62,542 nt of DNA from assembly GCA_036392375.1 (NCBI GenBank), contig DASVYC010000090.1, forward strand, positions 1 to 62,542, written 5' to 3'. This document shows positions 55,622 to 62,542 of the stretch, piece by piece (position 1 is the first letter of the stretch; the number at the start of each line of letters is the position of its first letter). This DNA comes from JAFEBO01 sp036392375 (GTDB lineage Bacteria; Planctomycetota; Phycisphaerae; Phycisphaerales; UBA1924). The translations under genes and the position numbers were made by a program. The notes under the pieces were generated by a model, which did not search any database, had not been told where the DNA came from, and saw only the letters and a program-made list of their open reading frames with translations.

Positions 55622-56263
55622 ATGCGGTACGCGTTCTTTGCGTTGGCGTTGTCCATTGGGGTCGGCTCTTTGTGTTACGGGGCGATCTACCGCCAAGGGC
55701 CGTCGATCAATGCGTCGAATGTCAATTACTCGGCCGCGACCGGAAACCAGTTGTTTACGGTTCGAAGCTACGACGACTTTGTGAGCAACGGGCAGACGCT
55801 CACCGGCCTTGCGTGGTGGGGCGCGAGCGCGGGTGCGGCGGCCGACCTTCGCAACTTCAGCGGCTTCCATATCGGGATCTACGGCGAGAACAACGGTCGG
55901 CCCGACGTCACAAACGTGCGGTACCAGGCGACCGTGGCGATCGCGAGCTTGCAGATTGTCGAAACCGGGCGGATGACGGTCGGCGGGAACGTGGAGTATC
56001 GCTTCGCGATGTCGCTGCCGTCCCTGGTGCTCGCCCCCGGGCGGCACTGGCTGAGCGTCGCGAGCGTGCTGAACACGCCGGGCTCGGATTGCTTCGCCTG
56101 GAACACGTCGGAGCAAGGCAACGACGCGAACGCGATCTTCATGCATTCGACGCACGCATGGCTCCTGCGCGACAGCGACATGGCGTTCGAGTTGATTCCC
56201 GGGCCGAGCACCGCGGCACTCGGGTTGGCCTCGCTCGTCTCGCTCCGCCGGCGGCGGAGGTGA
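55622..56263 (+). CDS. PEP-CTERM-like secreted protein
   Basis: A 213-residue exported protein: signal peptide to about residue 20 (CYGA), a beta-rich body, C-terminus IPGPSTAALGLASLVSL followed by RRRRR. AGGAG precedes the ATG. No recognised domain. Same tag class as the 41-44 kb genes and the 53091-53828 gene, but not visibly their paralogue. Confidence 0.82.
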   Translation: MRYAFFALALSIGVGSLCYGAIYRQGPSINASNVNYSAATGNQLFTVRSYDDFVSNGQTLTGLAWWGASAGAAADLRNFSGFHIGIYGENNGRPDVTNVRYQATVAIASLQIVETGRMTVGGNVEYRFAMSLPSLVLAPGRHWLSVASVLNTPGSDCFAWNTSEQGNDANAIFMHSTHAWLLRDSDMAFELIPGPSTAALGLASLVSLRRRRR

Positions 56264-56478
56264 TCGAGGGCGTCATCGATGCGTTCGGCCTTCCCAGTCG
56301 GAAGCTGCCACGACCATCACGCTGAGGCGGTGGTCCTGACCGAACCCCGGAAGCAAAGCGGTTCGAGATGGAAGCAACGATCCGCCCGATCAGATCACGC
56401 ACTCGGCGCAACGCATCATGTTGGGACATCGCGTGTACGGAGATTGGCTCGCGATGCGCCTGTGCCTGGCTCGCGGCG

Positions 56479-57287
56479 TCAATCTCCGAACACGCGTTTG
56501 CGCAGCAAGCGCATGTCCAGCGGGATGAGCCCCAGAAGAAGAAGGAACCCAAGGCCCGCGGCGGCGGCGAGGTGCCAGGTTGGCTTGCCGTTGAGCAGCA
56601 GCCAGCGCAGTCCCTCGGCGAGGTGGTGCAGCGGGTTGAGCATCGCGATCTCGCGGAGGCCGACGACATCGGGCAGCGGGAAGTAAGTGCTGGACGCGAA
56701 GCCGATGGGCATGATGACCAGGAAGAACGGCAGGCTCATGTGGTCGATGCTGGGCAGGATCGCGGTGAAGAAGAGCCCGACGGCGGAGAACGCGAGCGCG
56801 GTCAGAAAGAGCAGCGGGATCGTCGCCGGGAGCCACGCCCAGTGCAGATTCAGGTGTCCGGCGGCGCCGAACGCGGCGAGGACGATGCAGACGACGACCG
56901 CGTAACTGGTGGCAAGCGTGGCGGCCCAGAGCGCCTCGCCCCAGACGACGTGCTCGAGCCGCACCTGCGTCGTGAGTTGTCCTTCCCAGGACTTCTGGAA
57001 GTGCATGCGGATGAACGCGGCGAAGAGCGACTGGAAGAACGACGACATGAACGCGGTGTAGGCGAGGATGCCGGGCGCGAGGTAGTGCATGTAGTCGAGG
57101 CTCTGCCCTTGCCAGCGGAGGGCCCCCATCTGACTGCCCAGCCCGAGCCCGAAGGTGAGCAGCATGATGAGCGGCTCACAGACCGGCGGGAGCGTGACAG
57201 TGTGCCAGTTGCGGAGATGCACGCGGACGTGGCGGGCCAGCACGGCGCGGCTCTGCCACTGGAACGCGCCCGCGAAGGTGGTCAGGT

Positions 57288-57291
<4 letters not shown>
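56479..57291 (-). CDS. NodJ-like ABC-2 transporter permease
   Basis: A 270-residue ABC-2 type permease with about six membrane segments (LIMLLTFGLGLG, YAVVVCIVLAAFGAA, LLFLTALAFSAVGLFFTAIL, FFLVIMPIGFASSTYFPLP). The MNLTTFAGAFQWQSRAVLARH start and the PL..MLNPLHHLAEG motif match NodJ/ABC-2 exporters. The ATG overlaps the stop of the ATPase gene by four bases (ATGA), so the two are translationally coupled. Substrate is unknown; NodIJ proteins export lipo-oligosaccharides, others export drugs. Confidence 0.9.
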
Positions 57292-58205
<914 letters not shown>

Positions 58206-58290
58206 AGGGGGGTGATGGTACGGGTTGGATGTGAGGTGGCGTGGTGATGCGATCACGACGTGATCGGGGGGTCGACACCGGGATTGGGTT

Positions 58291-58385
58291 TGGTGCCACC
58301 ACCCGTGGCTTGGCACGCGTGGTGCTTTGGGCGCGAAGAGCACCACTCGTTCAGAGCAACGAGTGGTGGCATGGGTGGTGCCACG
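58291..58385. repeat. palindromic element before the SEFIR gene
   Basis: The outer arms GTGCCACCACCC (about 58293-58304) and GGGTGGTGCCAC (58373-58384) pair over 12 bases with one mismatch. Inside, CACCACTCGTT and AACGAGTGGTG form an 11-bp stem, and GTGGTGCT/AGCACCAC an alternative 8-bp stem. The end motif resembles the element at 9927-10027. It ends 20 bases before the SEFIR gene's ATG. Confidence 0.75.
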
Positions 58386-58404
58386 CCCCGGGGTACGATT
58401 TCAA

Positions 58405-59445
58405 ATGCCGAGCAAAGAAGGACACCCGACCGCCTTCATTTCCTATACATGGGAAAGCAAGGAACACAAGGAGTGGGTTCGCACGATTGCCGCCAGACTA
58501 CGCAGCGACGGCGTGGACGTGAAGCTAGACCTGTGGGAATGTGCTCCGGGCGATCAACTTCCTGCGTTTATGGAGACGGCGATTAGAGAAAACGACTACG
58601 CCTTGATCGTGTGTACGCCGACGTACAAGCACAAGAGCGAGAAACGACTCGGCGGAGCGGGTTACGAGGGCGATGTGATGACCAGCGAAGTCTTTTCGCA
58701 GGGCAACCATCGAAAGTTCATCCCAGTTCTCCGCTTGGGAGCGTGGGCTGCCGCGGCTCCGTCTTGGCTCACCGCGAAGTATCGAATTGACTTGAGCAGC
58801 GAGCCGTACGCGGAGGATCAGTATCAGGAGCTTCTGGACACACTTCATGGGAGGCGCGAGCAGGCGCCGCCTATCGGTCCGATCCCTCCGCCGCGAGCTG
58901 CGCCTGCAGCAGGGTCACTCAAACACATCGCGACTGGCCCTCAGACTGACGCGAGCCGGACAATTTCAGACTTGCGCACTGGGAGCCATAGCGGCCTCGC
59001 TTCTGCGTCGCTCGGATCGCATCACGATAACGACCCCAACAATTTCAGGAAGATATCGATTGGCGACATCATCCCGGAACTTGTTGGTAAGCCACGGAAT
59101 GATGGCACCGAGGGATGCGCGCTGTTTCCCGTAGCGTTCCGCCTGAGCCGCAAGCCGCCGCAGGCATGGACAGACATCTTTATCGAAAGATGGGATCGCC
59201 CCTTCGGCATGCACCGCCCTCGTACGCTCCAAATCAACGGCGACACTCTGACAATCACGAAGACGACCTGGGATGAGCTAGAGCGTGCCTGTAAGCCAGC
59301 ACTGAAAGCGTGTCTGGATCACGCGAATCACGAGTACGTTATTCGGCTCCGCAAAGAGATTGAAGCACGAGACCGAGAGCGGGCGAAAGAGCGAGAGTGG
59401 AACACCCAAGTGCGCGAGCAGGCGAGCAAGTTCCGCATTGATTGA
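58405..59445 (+). CDS. SEFIR/TIR-domain protein, probable defence effector or sensor
   Basis: A 346-residue protein. Residues 9-150 form a SEFIR/TIR-like domain: TAFISYTWESKEHKEWVRTI, DVKLDLWECAPGDQLPAFME, DYALIVCTPTYKHKSEKRLG and GAGYEGDVM with Glu88, in the place of the putative catalytic glutamate of TIR NADases. The middle (150-210) is Pro/Ser/Gly-rich linker. The rest (211-346), with GMHRPRTLQINGDTLTITKT and a charged C-terminal helix, is not recognised. No signal peptide or membrane helix is visible. Bacterial SEFIR/TIR proteins are often part of anti-phage systems. It is preceded by a palindromic element and followed, 440 bases on, by an unrecognised gene in AT-rich DNA. Confidence 0.82.
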   Translation: MPSKEGHPTAFISYTWESKEHKEWVRTIAARLRSDGVDVKLDLWECAPGDQLPAFMETAIRENDYALIVCTPTYKHKSEKRLGGAGYEGDVMTSEVFSQGNHRKFIPVLRLGAWAAAAPSWLTAKYRIDLSSEPYAEDQYQELLDTLHGRREQAPPIGPIPPPRAAPAAGSLKHIATGPQTDASRTISDLRTGSHSGLASASLGSHHDNDPNNFRKISIGDIIPELVGKPRNDGTEGCALFPVAFRLSRKPPQAWTDIFIERWDRPFGMHRPRTLQINGDTLTITKTTWDELERACKPALKACLDHANHEYVIRLRKEIEARDRERAKEREWNTQVREQASKFRID

Positions 59446-59537
59446 AGTCGAACGCGGGGCACGGTTCCCACAGCCTGCTTCGAGGGGCGTGGGGGTGTTT
59501 GCGGGTGGAACACGAAGCGGTTCGCTTCGAGAACGAA

Positions 59538-59601
59538 GACCGCTCCGGTCACGATCACTCGCTCAAAGCAGCGAGTCATCGTGGCACATCACGGAGCGGT
59601 C
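59538..59601. repeat. long imperfect hairpin after the SEFIR gene
   Basis: GACCGCTCCG at 59538-59547 is matched by CGGAGCGGTC at 59592-59601, and inner parts ACGATCACTCGCT and AGCGAGTCATCGT also pair, leaving a six-base loop and a six-base bulge. It contains GTGGCAC, as do the other palindromic elements. Confidence 0.65.
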
Positions 59602-59724
59602 GGGCCACCCGCCGACGATCAAGCTGAACGATGGAGTCGGGCTCGTGGCGGCATCGGAGCGTGCTTGAGAGAATACCGCGCGGCGTGGTCGGGCCACCTG
59701 CCCCCCTCCCCACAGAATTCATTG

Positions 59725-59730
59725 TATACT
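59725..59730 (+). promoter_or_regulatory. possible -10 box of the unknown gene
   Basis: TATACT followed by CGGG lies 152 bases before the ATG at 59882. A TATACTCGGG sequence also occurs before the small winged-helix gene at 36705. No clear -35 is seen. Confidence 0.3.
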
Positions 59731-59881
59731 CGGGGTGCATCTTTCGTGATTGCCATTGCAGACTCTGTAGTGAGCCACGGAGAGGCACCAAGTTTAGGGT
59801 CCGTACGCCGATTGGCGTGTGGATAAAACCCAGTCCCAGAGGGTTCGGCCCGCGGGAGTTTCTTTGTGGGGGTGGGGGCTG

Positions 59882-61411
59882 ATGCTCATAACAGTTCAAT
59901 TCCCAATTGCTGACAGTAGAAAATTGTGCGCCAAGACCACGCATGTTTTGCCATACCCCGATTGGCCCAACCCCAGGACGGAGTATCCGACGCAATTTGT
60001 ACGCGGGTTCGGCTCAGCGAGGCGCCGAGTCAACGGTGCCGACGCTGCTTGGCATGACGAGGCAATTTACTGCAACGCTGGCGGTGCTATCAAGTTTGAA
60101 TCGCTTTACAAGAAAACGCTGCTCCAGGAAAGCCATATCTGCGGCGTTGCATTTCGCCGGTTCCTTCACGATGGACGCGCCGTTGCACGCGCCGAGATCG
60201 GACTGCATGTCCGCCAACAGAAATCGTATAGGAGTGACTCTCTCGGGGATTCCGCGCTTTTAGCCATCGTCAACGAGTGCTTAGGACTCGAAACGCGGGT
60301 TGAGACCGATCGGCGAGCCCCCAAGTACGACGGGATCGCCCACTCGGGGCCCCTAATCATGCAAGGCCCATCGATAGCTAAGCGCTACGGCTGCATGACT
60401 ACTGCAAGCGATCCAAAACTGGGTTCAGGAGCGGTAGAGTGCGGTCGTCCGGTTGTTGTGATTGATATAAACGAAGACAAACTGCGACGCCCAATCGAAA
60501 AGTTCGCGACGGTTGAATCGGGCATTCCATTGCGCAATTGCGTGTATTTTACGAGAGTCGGCACGCGGTTTGGACACTTGTGCACCTGGCTGATCGCAAG
60601 GAGCCGCGACTGTGATAAAACAATGCTACGCAGCTTTCGTCTGTGTATTCTGCGTCTTCACGCCGAACAAGAGTCGTTAGATCTAATCCTTCGACATCTG
60701 AACCGAGGAACGCTTGAAGTCGACAATGATCCAGAAACCGCTGACAGGATAAATGCTTACTTTAATAACGCGACTAGATCGATTCTTAGAAAAACATGGT
60801 CTGGGATAGATAAATCAGCCATTTCGAATGCATACGAAGCGGCTTCGAGCGTTCAGTATTCAACGGATCGATCCGTTTTGGTGTCGCAGTTTAACGGTGC
60901 GCGCAAGGAGGTTCTCCGGAAGATATTGGATTATCAGGCTAAGCGGGCAGCGATTAGAGAAGTTTCAATTGTCAACGTACTAGAAGGTGGAAAATATATG
61001 GAAAACAAAAGCACGATAACACTTAACGGAAATTTCTTGGGCCCCGTGATTGGGCAGCAGAACGCAGATTTTATCAGCAACGATTTTCAAAACTTTGCAA
61101 ACAGTAAACCTTCATCGGAGTTGTTGTCAGCGGTTAAAAATCTTCACGATGACGTTCACAAGCTCATGAAGAAACTGGCGGAAGATCCCGAGGTTGGTCA
61201 AGAGGTTGTTCAGGAGAAGAATAGAGTAATTGCTTTGCATCTTAAAACTATTACAGAGCAGGCTGCCGCTAAGGCGTCCGGAAACAGTACAGTGCCCGAT
61301 TACCTGTCTGTCAGCGGCAAAGGCTTGATTGACGCCGCCAAGGCCGTCGCGGACATGGCACAGCCGATTGCGCATGCGGTGGGCGTCGTGCTACGGCTTC
61401 TCGGCGGATAA
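59882..61411 (+). CDS. unrecognised protein, candidate partner of the SEFIR protein
   Basis: A 509-residue protein in AT-richer DNA: a 60-base line at 60721 has 25 G+C, one at 61081 has 22, against 42 in a line at 40741 in clpB. I do not recognise a family. Residues 1-350 are a mixed fold (MLITVQFPIADSRKLC, GRPVVVIDINEDK). A glycine-containing segment at 378-392 (TITLNGNFLGPVIGQQ) is followed by a helical region (about 411-465, LLSAVKNLHDDVHKLMKKL) and a hydrophobic amphipathic end (LIDAAKAVADMAQPIAHAV to LRLLGG). The end could insert in a membrane. The ATG at 59882 was chosen; the frame opens at 59819. A second strong ribosome site inside (AGAAGGTGG, 60982-60990) precedes an in-frame ATG at 60998. 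Confidence 0.72.
   Translation: MLITVQFPIADSRKLCAKTTHVLPYPDWPNPRTEYPTQFVRGFGSARRRVNGADAAWHDEAIYCNAGGAIKFESLYKKTLLQESHICGVAFRRFLHDGRAVARAEIGLHVRQQKSYRSDSLGDSALLAIVNECLGLETRVETDRRAPKYDGIAHSGPLIMQGPSIAKRYGCMTTASDPKLGSGAVECGRPVVVIDINEDKLRRPIEKFATVESGIPLRNCVYFTRVGTRFGHLCTWLIARSRDCDKTMLRSFRLCILRLHAEQESLDLILRHLNRGTLEVDNDPETADRINAYFNNATRSILRKTWSGIDKSAISNAYEAASSVQYSTDRSVLVSQFNGARKEVLRKILDYQAKRAAIREVSIVNVLEGGKYMENKSTITLNGNFLGPVIGQQNADFISNDFQNFANSKPSSELLSAVKNLHDDVHKLMKKLAEDPEVGQEVVQEKNRVIALHLKTITEQAAAKASGNSTVPDYLSVSGKGLIDAAKAVADMAQPIAHAVGVVLRLLGG
60982..61000 (+). promoter_or_regulatory. possible internal ribosome site and start within the unknown gene
   Basis: AGAAGGTGG ends seven bases before an in-frame ATG (60998-61000). 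Initiation here would make a 137-residue C-terminal form starting MENKSTITLNGNFLG. Glycine-rich beginnings of this kind look like natural protein starts, so the gene may encode two products or be a fusion. Confidence 0.5.
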
Positions 61412-61450
61412 TGCCTGAGATACTCCAAGCGCTCGGGAGATTCAATTTGG

Positions 61451-62479
61451 CTACTCCTCCGGCACCGCATCGCTGGTCACGATCTCGCGGAACTTGTGGC
61501 GGAGTTTCTTGGTGATCGGGCCTTCGGGGGGCGCCTTCTTGCCTGAGCCGCCCCCACCCGCCTTGCCGACGTAGTTCACCTTGGTGATCTGCTTGCCGTC
61601 GTGCTGGTCGATCTGGGTGCAGGCGATGATTTCGGCGGCGGAGCCGGTGAGGAAGACTTCGTCGGCGGTGAGGACGTCTTCGAGGCGCATTTCCTTCTCG
61701 GTGACCTTGATGCCGAGCATGGGGGCCAGGCGGGTCTTGACGAACATTCTGGTGATGCCTTCGAGGATGCCGGCCTCGCTGGGGGGCGTGAAGATCTCGC
61801 CGTTCTTGATGATGAAGATGTTGTCGCCCGAACCCTCGGTGACGAAGCCGTCTGTGTTGAGCATGATGACTTCGTGGCAGCCGTAGTCGATGGCCTCGCA
61901 CTTGGCGAGGATGTTGTTGAGGTAGTTGAGGGTCTTGATGCGGGGGTCGAGGCAGGGGATGGGGGTTTTGGGGCGGTTGGCGACGATGACGCGCATGCCC
62001 TGTTCGTACATCTCCTGGGGGAAGAGGGAGATGGTGTCGGCGATGCAGATGACGCCGGGGACGGGGCACTTGCGGGGGTCGAGGCCGAGGGTGCCGTAGC
62101 CGCGGGTGACGACGAGGCGGATGTAGGAATCCGACAGATTGTTCATCTCGATGCACTTGCGCTGGATGGCGACCATCTCCTCGGGGGAGACGGGGATCTT
62201 CATGCGGATGGCCTCGGCGCAGGCGTAGAGGCGGTCCATGTGCTGCTTGGAGAGGAAGATCTTGCCCTTGTAGACGCGGATGCCTTCGAAGATGCCGTCG
62301 CCGTAGAGCAGGCCGTGGTCGTAGACGGAGACCATGGCCTTGTTCTTGGGGAGCATCTGGCCGTTGACGTAGATGTAGGGTTTCTCGTCGTGGGCGGATT
62401 CGACGTGGAAGACGGAGGGGCCGGGTAGGTTGCTGACGGAGGGCTTGGCGGCGGAAGAAGTGGGGGCGGTGGTCACCAT
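61451..62479 (-). CDS. ilvE: branched-chain amino acid aminotransferase
   Basis: A 342-residue class IV PLP aminotransferase that makes or breaks valine, leucine and isoleucine. YIYVNGQMLPKNKAMVSVYD opens the fold; GLLYGDGIFEGIR, the active-site lysine in RIKTLNYLNN, GFVTEGSGDNIF and GSAAEIIACTQID are typical of IlvE. There is a Gly-rich insert near the end (GKAGGGGSGKKAPPEG). ATG at 62479 has GGAG upstream; an ATG 15 bases earlier is less likely. Its end is convergent with the unknown accessory gene, about 40 bases away. Confidence 0.92.
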   Translation of the reverse strand: MVTTAPTSSAAKPSVSNLPGPSVFHVESAHDEKPYIYVNGQMLPKNKAMVSVYDHGLLYGDGIFEGIRVYKGKIFLSKQHMDRLYACAEAIRMKIPVSPEEMVAIQRKCIEMNNLSDSYIRLVVTRGYGTLGLDPRKCPVPGVICIADTISLFPQEMYEQGMRVIVANRPKTPIPCLDPRIKTLNYLNNILAKCEAIDYGCHEVIMLNTDGFVTEGSGDNIFIIKNGEIFTPPSEAGILEGITRMFVKTRLAPMLGIKVTEKEMRLEDVLTADEVFLTGSAAEIIACTQIDQHDGKQITKVNYVGKAGGGGSGKKAPPEGPITKKLRHKFREIVTSDAVPEE

Positions 62480-62542
62480 GTCGACTCTCCACAAAGCAGG
62501 GGCGCGGCTGGGTGAGAGCGCGGGCCGGTGCGAGAGCGGCGG

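Larger units (their letters stand above)
59446..59881. other. intergenic region between SEFIR and unknown gene
   Basis: This 436-base stretch holds a long imperfect hairpin (59538-59601), a GAAGCG/CGCTTC hairpin (59514-59528) and a TATACTCGGG box (59725-59734). No gene is supported. Confidence 0.5.

Noticed and set aside
54269..56155. Minus-strand open frame of 628 codons
   Set aside because: It overlaps both a lipoprotein gene in another frame and the PEP-CTERM-like gene on the other strand, and has no recognisable domain.

Overview
The window looks like chromosomal DNA of a planctomycete, most likely a member of the Phycisphaerae/Phycisphaerales. The grounds are inference from sequence: very high G+C, many GTG and TTG starts with weak Shine-Dalgarno sites, secreted proteins ending either in a paired EF-hand/dockerin-like tag (DxNxDGxxDDxDF) or in a PEP-CTERM-like hydrophobic stretch followed by RRRR, a planctomycete-type prepilin N-terminus (FTLIELLVAIAIIAVL), and genes for lipid A synthesis. 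No rRNA, tRNA gene or CRISPR array was seen.

Layout. 0.1-6.6 kb (minus strand): a zinc-ribbon membrane protein, a secreted agmatine/peptidylarginine deiminase-type enzyme, translation initiation factor IF-3 and a membrane-anchored Ser/Thr kinase. 6.7-9.9 kb: an MmeI-like single-chain restriction-modification enzyme whose coding sequence carries three consecutive tRNA-anticodon-arm-like palindromes. 10-20.3 kb: HtpX, a 3D-domain envelope protein, a DUF58 protein, a beta-propeller/di-haem cytochrome, a coiled-coil protein and a CPBP protease.

20.4-33.6 kb is an envelope and polysaccharide region: skp, lpxD and lpxC in one direction, a PilZ-like protein, a family 2 glycosyltransferase opposite a WaaP/Kdo-kinase-like protein, a murein-peptide carboxypeptidase, GDP-fucose synthase, UDP-glucose dehydrogenase and two family 4 glycosyltransferases. 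These would supply lipid A, core sugars and activated sugars for a surface glycan.

33.6-40.9 kb has an orphan ABC ATPase, ParB, a small winged-helix-like protein, small proteins and ClpB. 41-44.3 kb holds four tandem PEP-CTERM-like secreted proteins, at least two of them paralogous and separated by a duplicated hairpin. 44.4-56.3 kb is mixed: phosphoesterase, AraC regulator, serine hydrolase, prepilin-like protein, class IV aminotransferase, FAD oxidoreductase and more tagged secreted proteins. 56.5-58.2 kb is a NodIJ-like ABC exporter.

58.3-61.4 kb is an accessory insertion between that exporter and a branched-chain aminotransferase gene: a SEFIR/TIR-domain protein preceded and followed by palindromic elements, then a protein of unrecognised family in conspicuously AT-richer DNA with a possible internal translation start. 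This pair is my best candidate for an undescribed (probably defence-related) system. The tRNA-arm-like inserts at 7.96-8.07 kb are the most striking sequence-level oddity. Several families of dispersed palindromic or simple repeats lie between genes.
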